NCBI GenBank assembly: GCA_035293765.1
Contig: DATGMF010000018.1
Location: forward strand, 1-21,450
Direction of reading: 5' to 3'
Length of the DNA stretch: 21,450 bases
From: DASRHT01 sp035293765
GTDB lineage: Bacteria; Chloroflexota; Ktedonobacteria; Ktedonobacterales; Ktedonobacteraceae
Shown piece by piece: positions 14,516 to 21,450 of this stretch. The notes beneath the pieces are model-generated. The model did no database searches, was not told where the DNA came from, and saw only the letters and a program-made list of their open reading frames with translations. The translations under genes and the position numbers were made by a program. Position 1 is the stretch's first letter. The number at the start of each line of letters is the position of its first letter.

Positions 14516-17500
14516 ATGAGTAACATTCCTGACGTTACCAGTGATTTTTTTCGTGAGCGAAAGGATGTTCCACACTGTTTTCCGGTTTCATTTCCTCAGC
14601 AGAGGATGTGGTTGCTTGAGCAGTTCTCCCCAGAGCACTCCGGCTATAACCTGCCGGTGATTGCGCAACGCCTTTCGGGAAGAGTTTATCCAGGTGTGCT
14701 GGAGCAAGCGTTTAATGAGATTATACGCCGCCACGAAGTTCTGCGAGCCACCTTTGCGATTATTGATGAGCAACTGATGCAGATTCCCGGTAAACCCTAT
14801 CCTCTGCATCTTCCTGTAATAGATCTTCAGGTCCTACCAAACACCTTGCAGGAAAAAACGGCTCTCAGCCTGGTAAATCAAGCCATCTCAGCCCCCTTTG
14901 ATCTGGCTCGTGGCCCATTGCTGCGAGCCGGGCTGCTGCGCTTAAAAACCGATGAGCATATACTCTTACTCATAATCCACCATATTGTCTGTGATGGCTG
15001 GTCTATGGATGTATTCTGGCAGGAGTTCCTGGTACTCTACCAATCTTTCCTCCAGAAGGTCCCCTCTCCCTTGCGTGAATTACCTGTTCAATACTTTGAT
15101 TTTGCTCTCACACAGCGGGAGAAATTACAAGGAGAAACGCTTGAGGCCCTCCTTACTTATTGGAAACAAAAACTCGATGGCGCTCCATCAGCGTTGGAGC
15201 TGCCAATAGATCACCAGCGTTCAGAGGGAGAAAACTTTCCGAGTGCCATTGAGTCTACTGAGTTATCTGCTGAATTGACGCGAGCACTCCAGGAGTTGAG
15301 TCGCCGCACCCGGAGCACACTGTTTATTACCCTGCTGGCGGGCCTGAAGATCCTTCTTTGCAAATGGACCACCCAGACCGATCTGGTCATCGGTACAGTC
15401 GTATCGGGACGTACCAGGCAGGATATTCAGCGGTTGATCGGCTGCTTTATCAACTTTCTGGCGCTACGTTCTGAACTTTCTGACGATATGACTGCCTTCG
15501 AATGCCTTGCGCGAGTACGAGCAACAACGCTTGAGGCGTTTCAACGACAAGAATGTCCTCTCGAAAAAATCGTCGCCGCCCTCCATCCCGCTCGCCCCTC
15601 TTTGCAGAATCCCGTGTACAATGTAACATTCTTTCTCCAAAAGTTTGAAACCCCCGATCTTCAAGTATCAACCGATCATTTGGCAGAGATGTTCACCTTT
15701 CACCCACTCTCTTTGGATACACAAATCGCTCATCTGGATCTGGCGTTTATCGCTACGCTCACAAGAAATGGACTCATCTTGAACTGCGAGTATCGAACAG
15801 ATTTGTTTGAAGTTGCTACTATCAGATATGTAATCAGTGCTTACCAAAACATACTAGAAGAACTGGTTCACGATAGCTCGAAGAAGCTCTCTGATTTCAT
15901 GCTGCCTCAACAGCTACTCAGCCAGATGGTACGGGCCGGTGAGCGAGTAAAGCAGCGGCAGGTGCAGCCAGACGCTCGCATCAGCTCGCCAGCTTTGCTC
16001 ACGCCCGCCGAATGGGAGCAGGAGGTGCAGAGCTGGAACCACACCCGGCGCACCTGGCCCTCGGCTGACTCCTTGCTGGAGCTCTGGCAGCGGCAAGGGC
16101 AGCGCAGCCCGGATACCATCGCCCTGGTGGACGAGCAGGTGCAGCTCAGCTATGCCCATCTGCTGGCCCGCGTCGAGCGCCTGGCCGGGCAGTTGCGGCG
16201 GCGAGGAGTGGGGACGGAGGTGCGGGTAGGGGTGTGCCTGCCGCGCACAGCCTCCCTGGTGGTCAGCTTGTTGGCGGTGTTGCAGGCGGGAGGGGCCTAT
16301 GTACCGCTGGACCCGCAGTTGCCTCCGGCGCGTCTGGCCTACATCCTGCAAGATGCTCAGGTTCCCCTGGTGCTGGCGACTCAGGCGACCGCGTCCTGCC
16401 TGCCTGCTGGCTGTGTGTCCCTGATGTTGGACGCCCAACCTGAGTCACCTGCCCTGCCGCGCGCCGCACTGCCGCAGCCCCATCCCGAGCAACTGGCCTA
16501 TGTGCTCTACACCTCCGGCTCCACCGGCCAGCCCAAAGGCGTGCAAATTGCCCACCGCAGCTTACGTAACTTCCTGCTGGCCCTGGGCGAGCACCTGCAG
16601 GTCTCAGCTCATCATGTGGGACTGGCCCTGACCACCTGTAGTTTTGATATCGCTGCCCTGGAATATTTTCTGCTCCTGCTGTATGGGGGTCGCATCGTCT
16701 TGAGTACAGAGCAGCAAGCCCATGACGGACAACAACTGGCCCAACTGGTGGCCCGCGAGCACATCACGTTGATGCAGGCCACGCCCAGTACCTGGTATCT
16801 GCTACTGCAGGCAGGGTGGACGGGAGCGGACCATCTACAATTATTGTGCGGAGGCGAACCTCTGTCTGTCGAGCTCGCCCGGCAGCTATTAGAGCGCGGG
16901 CAGCGGTTGTGGAACCTGTACGGGCCGACGGAGACCACCATCTGGTCAACCATATACCCCGTGGAGGCGTCCAGCCCTTTCATCAGTCTGGGCCGACCTA
17001 TCGCCAATACGCAGGTCTATGTGCTTGATCCCGGGATGCAGCCGGTGCCCATCGACACGCTCGGCGAACTCTACATCGGCGGAGAGGGCCTGGCGCGCGG
17101 TTACCTCAACCGCCCACAGGAGACCGCTGGACGCTTTGTGCCCCATCCCTTCACGGACCAGCCAGGAGCACGGCTCTACCGCACCGGGGACCTGGTGCGC
17201 TGGCGGGAGGGCGGCGATCTGGAGTTTATCGGACGCGCTGACCAGCAGGTCAAGCTGCGCGGCCATCGTATCGAGTTAGGCGAGATTGAAGCGGCCCTGC
17301 AAGCTCATCCCTCCGTCCAGCACGCCGTCGTTACCCTGGAGGAGTTCCCCGCCGGTAATCCCTGCCTAGTGGCCTATGTCCTCCCTAATCACGCGCAAGC
17401 GATCTCACCCCAGGAGCTCCTCTCCGCCCTGCGGTCCACTCTACCAGCCTACATGCAGCCCGCCCATCTGGTGCAGCTCGATGCCTTTCCTCTTACGCCC

Positions 17501-17923
17501 AACGGCAAAGTGGATCGCCGCCGACTTCGCCTCTCCCAGCAGCATGATCCCCGGCAGGTGGTGCATGCAACCTACGTCCCGGCCAGTACTCCCATCGAGA
17601 GGCACCTTGCAAGTCTCTGGTCTGGCGTCCTGGGAATTGAACAAGTGGGCGTCTACGATAACTTTCTCGAACAAGGGGGACATTCATTAATCGCTGTCCA
17701 ATTGCTCTCAAGAATATATGAAGCATTTCAGGTAGAGATAGACCTGGGAGATTTTTTTCAGAATCCCACCATAGCCTACCTTGCGCAGACAGTCACACAA
17801 AAACAGACCAAACGCAAGGAGGAAGAGGATATAACCGAACTTTTAGCACGATTTGATACGCTTTCAACCGAGGAAGTGGATAAGTATCTTGAGCGCCTCT
17901 TAAAAGAGAAGGAAATTCCCTGA
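14516..17923 (+). CDS. NRPS module C-A-PCP, predicted to load glycine
   Basis: 1135 residues. The C domain spans about 20-450: FPVSFPQQRMWLLEQF, RHEVLRATF, the catalytic HHIVCDG (155-161) and IGCFINFLALR. An A domain spans about 500-960: LAYVLYTSGSTGQPKGV (near 661), FDIAALEYF, NLYGPTETTIW, YRTGDLVRW, RGHRIELGEIE and NGKVDR. The carrier has QGGHSL with Ser1057. The ten specificity residues read by hand are D-I-L-Q-L-G-L-I-W-K, which matches the known glycine code. The tail LARFDTLSTEEVDKYL resembles that of the decayed FkbH-PCP protein and may dock to a partner. There is no thioesterase, reductase or epimerase. AAAGGAG lies eight to nine bases before the ATG. DNA from about 15930 to 17600 is far richer in G+C than the C and PCP parts, so the A domain looks imported. 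Confidence 0.94.
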   Translation: MSNIPDVTSDFFRERKDVPHCFPVSFPQQRMWLLEQFSPEHSGYNLPVIAQRLSGRVYPGVLEQAFNEIIRRHEVLRATFAIIDEQLMQIPGKPYPLHLPVIDLQVLPNTLQEKTALSLVNQAISAPFDLARGPLLRAGLLRLKTDEHILLLIIHHIVCDGWSMDVFWQEFLVLYQSFLQKVPSPLRELPVQYFDFALTQREKLQGETLEALLTYWKQKLDGAPSALELPIDHQRSEGENFPSAIESTELSAELTRALQELSRRTRSTLFITLLAGLKILLCKWTTQTDLVIGTVVSGRTRQDIQRLIGCFINFLALRSELSDDMTAFECLARVRATTLEAFQRQECPLEKIVAALHPARPSLQNPVYNVTFFLQKFETPDLQVSTDHLAEMFTFHPLSLDTQIAHLDLAFIATLTRNGLILNCEYRTDLFEVATIRYVISAYQNILEELVHDSSKKLSDFMLPQQLLSQMVRAGERVKQRQVQPDARISSPALLTPAEWEQEVQSWNHTRRTWPSADSLLELWQRQGQRSPDTIALVDEQVQLSYAHLLARVERLAGQLRRRGVGTEVRVGVCLPRTASLVVSLLAVLQAGGAYVPLDPQLPPARLAYILQDAQVPLVLATQATASCLPAGCVSLMLDAQPESPALPRAALPQPHPEQLAYVLYTSGSTGQPKGVQIAHRSLRNFLLALGEHLQVSAHHVGLALTTCSFDIAALEYFLLLLYGGRIVLSTEQQAHDGQQLAQLVAREHITLMQATPSTWYLLLQAGWTGADHLQLLCGGEPLSVELARQLLERGQRLWNLYGPTETTIWSTIYPVEASSPFISLGRPIANTQVYVLDPGMQPVPIDTLGELYIGGEGLARGYLNRPQETAGRFVPHPFTDQPGARLYRTGDLVRWREGGDLEFIGRADQQVKLRGHRIELGEIEAALQAHPSVQHAVVTLEEFPAGNPCLVAYVLPNHAQAISPQELLSALRSTLPAYMQPAHLVQLDAFPLTPNGKVDRRRLRLSQQHDPRQVVHATYVPASTPIERHLASLWSGVLGIEQVGVYDNFLEQGGHSLIAVQLLSRIYEAFQVEIDLGDFFQNPTIAYLAQTVTQKQTKRKEEEDITELLARFDTLSTEEVDKYLERLLKEKEIP

Positions 17924-17970
17924 GCGTGATGACGCAGAAAAACAGTACAGCATCGAGTTAAAATTCAAAG

Positions 17971-17995
17971 TGGCGCTGGAGAGTCTCCAGCGCCA
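17971..17995. terminator. strong hairpin between convergent genes
   Basis: TGGCGCTGGAG (17971-17981), loop AGT, then the exact reverse complement (17985-17995). This 11-bp stem lies between the NRPS stop (17923) and the DUF3326 stop (18026). Read leftward, the hairpin is followed by CTTTGAATTTTAA, which is T-rich. Read rightward there is no T-run. It most likely ends the DUF3326 transcript and perhaps slows or ends the NRPS one. Confidence 0.6.
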
Positions 17996-18025
17996 ACAAC
18001 GATTCTCCTCGTTGGAGCGGAAGTT

Positions 18026-19324
18026 TTAAAGCTCACTTTTGACCCCGGATAGAGTAGGCTCTTTAAGTCCTAGTTCTGATAAATACCCTACCGGTCCAAC
18101 GATATTATGCCAATTGACGCCAGCTTTTAAACATGCTACAAACGCTATGGCTTCTGCATAGTTTTCAAGTACTACGGCTGTCGGAATACTCAGTTGATCA
18201 ACCGATACGCCTACGGTGCATCGATTAGACTTAACAGCGAGCAAAGGAATGTTATATCGAAGGGCTGCAAAAGCGGGTAAGCCGCCAGCGCACTCGTATG
18301 GAATAATGATAGCGGATAAATCAGTAATGCCTATCCCACCACGTTCAACTATCTTAGGCGTATGCATTAAGCCGTGCAAAACACAGGGTAATCCGCTGCC
18401 AGATGCTACTTCAGCAGCCGCACGAGGGTCCACTAAGGTGGAGGACTCACCCAGACCCTCTATGTAGGCAGGTGCATGAGCACAAGGTAATCCAGTTTTC
18501 CAGGTTATCGCACGGGATATTAAAGCTTCAACAGCGCCAACAGGATTCGGACCTATTCCCATATAGTGAGTAGCTACATCTTCCGCACTTATCCCGTCGA
18601 TGGCAGTGACAACGGCTATCGCGTTCGCCCCTCTTTCACGCAGTATTTCTGCTGCCTGGAATAGCACTTCAGGGTTCTCGACTTCTCCCACAAAATGGCT
18701 ATACTCGGTGCGAGATACATGGACGCGTACCTTCTGTTCACAGACAACGTAACCAACCATGTCGATTGCGTTCACTCCACGCATAGCATTGGCTGAATTA
18801 AGTATCGTTACTTTCGACTTTTCATCTAAACGATCAATGATAAGCCCTATTTTCGTTTTCTGGCAAGCGCCTAACCGCACCTTCCCTTCGAAAAAGCGAT
18901 CTAGAGTCAGTCCATCGACATAGATGTTACGACTACTCCCTGAGTAGAAACTACCAGCATTCACGACATTGGGGTGAACAATTACAGAATCTGCAACAGC
19001 ATCTAAAGTGCGTGCAATCGGACCGGCGTCGCCAATAAATCCACCAATAGCAGCTCCTACTCCTGTTGGTATTACCAGGGATACATGCACACCGCCAGAT
19101 CCAGAGTCCGTCATAGTGGTCTCAATTGCAAGATGTTGGACAGATGGGCTGCAAACCAGTGAAGCTACTTCCAGTAGTACTTTTCTCTCTTCAACCTTTA
19201 CTAACCCCCAGCGGAGAATTACTTTACCGGTAGCCTCGAAACCACGAAGATATGTCGAAACAGCTTGCACCATTTCCATTTGTGCTTCGAAATGTACTGG
19301 AAGAATTTCTGTCTTTAGTTCCAT
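18026..19324 (-). CDS. DUF3326-family protein
   Basis: 432 residues. The first ~80 are a mixed alpha/beta stretch (VILRWGLVKVEERKVLLEVA). The core matches the DUF3326 pattern I know from cyanobacteria: SLVIPTGVGAAIGGFIGDAGPIARTL, then DSVIVHPNVVNAG, NIYVDGLTLDRF, NAIAVVTAI, GIGPNPVGAVEALISR, GLPCAHAPA, PRAAAEVASGSGLPCVLHGL, and IIPYECAGGLPAFAAL. The many Gly, His and Cys residues in conserved turns suggest an enzyme, but no reaction is established to my knowledge. The protein looks soluble. The ATG at 19324 has GAGGTGG six bases upstream, and that ribosome site directly abuts an IS66-type end at 19338, so its original promoter and any upstream partner are gone. It converges on the NRPS operon. 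A joint role with the aldolase is inference. Confidence 0.85.
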   Translation of the reverse strand: MELKTEILPVHFEAQMEMVQAVSTYLRGFEATGKVILRWGLVKVEERKVLLEVASLVCSPSVQHLAIETTMTDSGSGGVHVSLVIPTGVGAAIGGFIGDAGPIARTLDAVADSVIVHPNVVNAGSFYSGSSRNIYVDGLTLDRFFEGKVRLGACQKTKIGLIIDRLDEKSKVTILNSANAMRGVNAIDMVGYVVCEQKVRVHVSRTEYSHFVGEVENPEVLFQAAEILRERGANAIAVVTAIDGISAEDVATHYMGIGPNPVGAVEALISRAITWKTGLPCAHAPAYIEGLGESSTLVDPRAAAEVASGSGLPCVLHGLMHTPKIVERGGIGITDLSAIIIPYECAGGLPAFAALRYNIPLLAVKSNRCTVGVSVDQLSIPTAVVLENYAEAIAFVACLKAGVNWHNIVGPVGYLSELGLKEPTLSGVKSEL

Positions 19325-19337
19325 AATTAGCCACCTC

Positions 19338-19359
19338 GTAACTATTCAGGTCATTTAGG
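19338..19359 (-). repeat. terminal repeat of an older, decayed IS66-type copy
   Basis: GTAACTATTCAGGTCA at 19338-19353 repeats, 22 bases away, the outer end of the younger IS66 element (19360-19375). It is not part of that element: it lies outside the 8-bp duplication boundary and continues, across the insertion, into the decayed IS66 coding remnant at 20911-21115. It is therefore the end of the older copy. Confidence 0.75.
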
Positions 19360-20902
19360 GTAACTATTCAGGTCAACTAGAAGCCATTAGAAAGCAGGAG
19401 AAAGTGGATGTCCCACCAGAGCTTGTTCCAACGCCGTGATCAAGGGCAAGCCTTGCTTACGCAGCGTGGCGAGATAGCCTCGGATCCGGCAAAAGGCTTG
19501 GGCTCCAGGCAAGCTGCGAAAGCAACCAGAGACTTTCTGCTGCACTTTGACCATGCGGATATCCCGTTCGGCCTGACTGTTGTCAAAAGGCACGTCAAAA
19601 TCGTGCAAGAAGCGGAGGACTTGCTCCTCATACTTCATGAGCCGATCCAGCAGATTGCGCGCCGGACTTTGTTTCTTGCGGCCTTTCTTGGGCGGTCCGG
19701 TGTCTGTCTCCTCAGGCAGCTCAAGGTTCGCCTCAAGCAGGATCGTACGATAGCGCGCTCGCAACCGGTGCAGTTCGTCTTCTGGAAGGCAGGCGAGGTC
19801 AAGAGCGCGTGCTTGGTGGACGGCCTCCTTCATGTCCAGCAGCAAGGTTTTCATGCTGGCCGCCCAGGGTTGACCCATCACCTCCTCGACAAAGGTCAAG
19901 TCGCGCAGGTGATGCACATTGCACAGGGCATGCACGCAGTCATAGCCCTGATAGCTGGCCCATCCGTCGTGCAGACTGACTCCTGCAAATCCATTGAGCA
20001 GCCCGATAGCATCAAGCGCCTTGCGACCACGATTTTGATGCACGGCATAATGGGTCAAGCAGGCAGTGCAGGCCACATGCATCCAGATGCGTTTGCCACA
20101 AACAGTCAAGCTTGTTTCATCTTGATGCATCAGCTTCCCTTGCCGCAAGGCGATCTTGATCTGCTCTTCAATGGGCAGCAAGTGCTCAGCACAGCGTTCG
20201 ACCAGCGCTTTGAGCGTTCCCACCGTCATACTGGGTCCCAGCACGTCTTGGATCGTTTCACATGCCCGTTCATACGGCAAGAGTTGCTGTTGGACCAAAT
20301 AGATGGCCACCGCTCCCAGAGCCGGGCCATATTGCACGGGAGCCTGCACCCCTTGCGGAAACGAGGCCCGCATGATGGTGCGACAGTGCGGACAATATTT
20401 GCTGTGAGCTTGATGTTCCCAAGTGATTAGTCGTTTGGGCGGCACATCGAGCACCTGACGCCGTTCGACTTGCAAGATGGGTTCCTCCCTGAGATCGGCC
20501 CGACAGTGCCAACAGGTGCCAACTTCATGCACGACCACCTCATCTGGGGTCTGCGACAGAAACAAGGTAGTGCCCTCGTGACCTTTTTGGGCTCCTGGCT
20601 TCTTTCCGCTTTTCTTGCGCAACGATTTGGGCTGCTGACGAAAGCGGTCCGAAGAGGGAGGCAAGTGGCTATTATGACTGTCTTTCGCCAACCGGCTCTC
20701 CAACTGCTTCACCTCGGCTTGAAGCCTCGCTACCTGCTCTTTGAGCGGCAGCAATTCGGCTACCAATGCATGCAGCAGGGCATTTTCTTCCCGCAAGCAT
20801 CGGTTCTCTTCTTCAAGTCGTTGCTGGTCGTCTTGCATCATACCGATACTGTACTGTTTTTCAGCTCTTTTGGCAACAGGTCTAGCTGACCTGAATAGTT
20901 AC
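19360..20902 (-). mobile_element. complete IS66-family element with 8-bp target duplication
   Basis: A 1543-bp element with 22-bp inverted ends (19360-19381 and 20881-20902, one mismatch; outer bases GTAACTATTCAGGTCA). The 8 bases CATTTAGG occur just outside both ends (19352-19359 and 20903-20910), an exact target duplication of the length usual for IS66. It carries only the transposase gene, as in the single-gene subgroup of the family. The intact gene and perfect duplication point to a recent insertion. Confidence 0.95.
19387..20841 (-). CDS. IS66-family transposase
   Basis: 484 residues, uninterrupted. The N-terminus is a coiled coil (EEENRCLREENALLHALVAE, then LKEQVARLQAEVKQLESRL). A basic PPSSDRFRQQPKSLRKKSGKKPGAQ segment and a zinc-binding region with CWHC and CPHC follow. 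The DDE domain shows MHQDETSL (Asp), SLHDGWASY (Asp) and DNSQAERDIRMVKVQQKVSGCFRS (Glu). The C-terminus, LRKQGLPLITALEQALVGHP, is the short tail typical of the family. All key residues are present and the ends are intact, so the element may be mobile. The ATG at 20841 is followed at once by a second ATG (20838), and neither has a clear ribosome site. Confidence 0.95.
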   Translation of the reverse strand: MMQDDQQRLEEENRCLREENALLHALVAELLPLKEQVARLQAEVKQLESRLAKDSHNSHLPPSSDRFRQQPKSLRKKSGKKPGAQKGHEGTTLFLSQTPDEVVVHEVGTCWHCRADLREEPILQVERRQVLDVPPKRLITWEHQAHSKYCPHCRTIMRASFPQGVQAPVQYGPALGAVAIYLVQQQLLPYERACETIQDVLGPSMTVGTLKALVERCAEHLLPIEEQIKIALRQGKLMHQDETSLTVCGKRIWMHVACTACLTHYAVHQNRGRKALDAIGLLNGFAGVSLHDGWASYQGYDCVHALCNVHHLRDLTFVEEVMGQPWAASMKTLLLDMKEAVHQARALDLACLPEDELHRLRARYRTILLEANLELPEETDTGPPKKGRKKQSPARNLLDRLMKYEEQVLRFLHDFDVPFDNSQAERDIRMVKVQQKVSGCFRSLPGAQAFCRIRGYLATLRKQGLPLITALEQALVGHPLSPAF

Positions 20903-20910
20903 CATTTAGG

Positions 20911-21115
20911 AAGCAGGTAAAACAGGGTATCAGTCAGAGCGTGTTCAAGCGCGGTCAGGACATGTATTCCTTGCCTACAGAGCGTAGACATCTAGCCTCG
21001 AATACTGCATAAAGCTACAGCTCTCGTCAGGCTGCGGAAACTACTAGCGATTTTTGCTGAAGCTTGACCATGCGAATATTGCACTTGGCCTGGGAATTGC
21101 CAATATGGACGCTAA
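20911..21115 (-). pseudogene. decayed IS66 transposase C-terminal remnant
   Basis: The minus strand reads GNSQAKCNIRMVKLQQKS, then later ALCSIRG-stop-MSTLCRQG and HVLTALEHALTDTL. These line up with the same order of segments in the intact IS66 transposase beside it (DNSQAERDIRMVKVQQK, AFCRIRGYLATLRKQG, PLITALEQALVGHP). A stop replaces the Tyr after IRG and several residues have changed, including the catalytic Glu (now Lys) in NSQAK. This is the end of an older IS66 copy, split from its terminal repeat at 19338 by the younger insertion. Similarity fades near 21115. Confidence 0.85.
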
Positions 21116-21185
21116 TCACTAGCATAAAGCAATTTGATTATAATGAAAACTGTACTTTATTGTCAACGGGACTATATGGTGTACC

Positions 21186-21450
21186 CAGGGCTTTTCAGTT
21201 TTCCGCTCCTAAGAGCACGAGCCGCAGGGCTTGCTCAGGGAAAGCGGAAAACTCGCGCATTTTAGCTGCCACATTGGAGACGGCAAGCATCTCCATGAGA
21301 GCTAAAACGACATTGTTGAGAGTGGCGAGCATTTGAGGGACCGTTCGCGTTCGGCTTTGACAAGCATCTTCCCCAAGCGTGACATCGCGCCGCCAATGTA
21401 ATGCATTTTCCACGGCCCAATGCCGACGCACCAGGGTATTCATTTGGGCC
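21186..21450 (-). mobile_element. left end of an ISAs1-type element (partial)
   Basis: The transposase C-terminal coding part ends at 21195. Just beyond its stop the plus strand reads CAGGGCTTTTCAGTTTTCC, and CAGGGC is like the tips of ISAs1-group elements as I recall them. I therefore place the element end near 21186. The other end lies outside the window, so the repeat pairing cannot be checked. Confidence 0.45.
21195..21450 (-). CDS. ISAs1-type transposase, C-terminal part (runs off the right edge)
   Basis: The frame is open from the window edge to the TGA at 21195-21197. AQMNTLVRRHWAVENALHWRRDVTLGEDA is the conserved C-terminal block of the ISAs1/H-repeat-associated transposases, with the Glu of the DDE triad in WAVEN. 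TVPQMLATLNNVVLAL follows as usual. Only about the last 85 residues are in the window, so the state of the rest of the gene is unknown. The first ATG in this frame (21443) is internal and not the true start. Confidence 0.88.
   Translation of the reverse strand, partial: AQMNTLVRRHWAVENALHWRRDVTLGEDACQSRTRTVPQMLATLNNVVLALMEMLAVSNVAAKMREFSAFPEQALRLVLLGAEN

Noticed and set aside
15914..17266. Several long frames antisense or shifted to the G+C-rich A domain
   Set aside because: High G+C lowers the number of chance stops. None shows a domain, and the NRPS frame is complete with all core motifs.
19408..20430. 340-residue plus-strand frame
   Set aside because: It is a shadow of the IS66 transposase gene, which carries all family motifs on the other strand.

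Overview
The window looks like part of a bacterial secondary-metabolite island that insertion sequences have heavily reworked. Base composition is moderate overall, non-ribosomal peptide synthetase (NRPS) genes sit among ISL3-, IS66- and ISAs1-type transposases, and several starts are TTG behind strong AGGAGG-like ribosome sites. This would fit a Ktedonobacter-like Chloroflexota, but that is a guess from context, not from a marker gene. I see no rRNA, tRNA or CRISPR array.

Left part, minus strand (1-8016). A putative zinc protease gene with an HExxH site (DUF2268-like) runs off the left edge. Next come an acyltransferase C-terminal fragment and a decayed FkbH-like gene fused to a carrier-protein domain. 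This FkbH gene has a one-base frameshift, and an ISL3-family element (2552-4413) has cut off its 5' part. Beyond the element lie an MFS exporter and two coupled 2-oxoglutarate/Fe(II) dioxygenase genes. The first dioxygenase gene carries a 21-bp tandem array coding a Pro-rich heptapeptide and is frameshifted inside that array by a single 22-bp unit. A candidate promoter (8092-8120) drives this leftward group.

Central part, plus strand (8466-17923). This is an operon-like series: a DhnA/ADH-synthase-like aldolase, a stand-alone A-PCP protein with a vestigial C-domain tail, a free acyl carrier protein, an AMP-forming acid ligase, a PaaK-like ligase, and a C-A-PCP module whose specificity residues spell a glycine code. 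The A domain of that module is much richer in G+C than its flanks, which suggests domain replacement.

Right part, minus strand (18026-21450). A DUF3326 protein gene converges on the NRPS genes, with a hairpin between them. Directly upstream of its ribosome site is a complete IS66-type element with an 8-bp target duplication, nested inside an older, decayed IS66 copy. The window ends in the C-terminal part of an ISAs1-type transposase.

Working model (inference): the aldolase, perhaps with the DUF3326 protein, makes an unusual acid. One or both ligases load it on the free carrier protein, and the two NRPS proteins add an amino acid (possibly Ala-like) and glycine. The dioxygenases decorate the product and the MFS protein exports it. 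The FkbH-PCP gene looks dead, so a glycerate-derived unit may once have been part of the product. No thioesterase or reductase release domain is present in the window.
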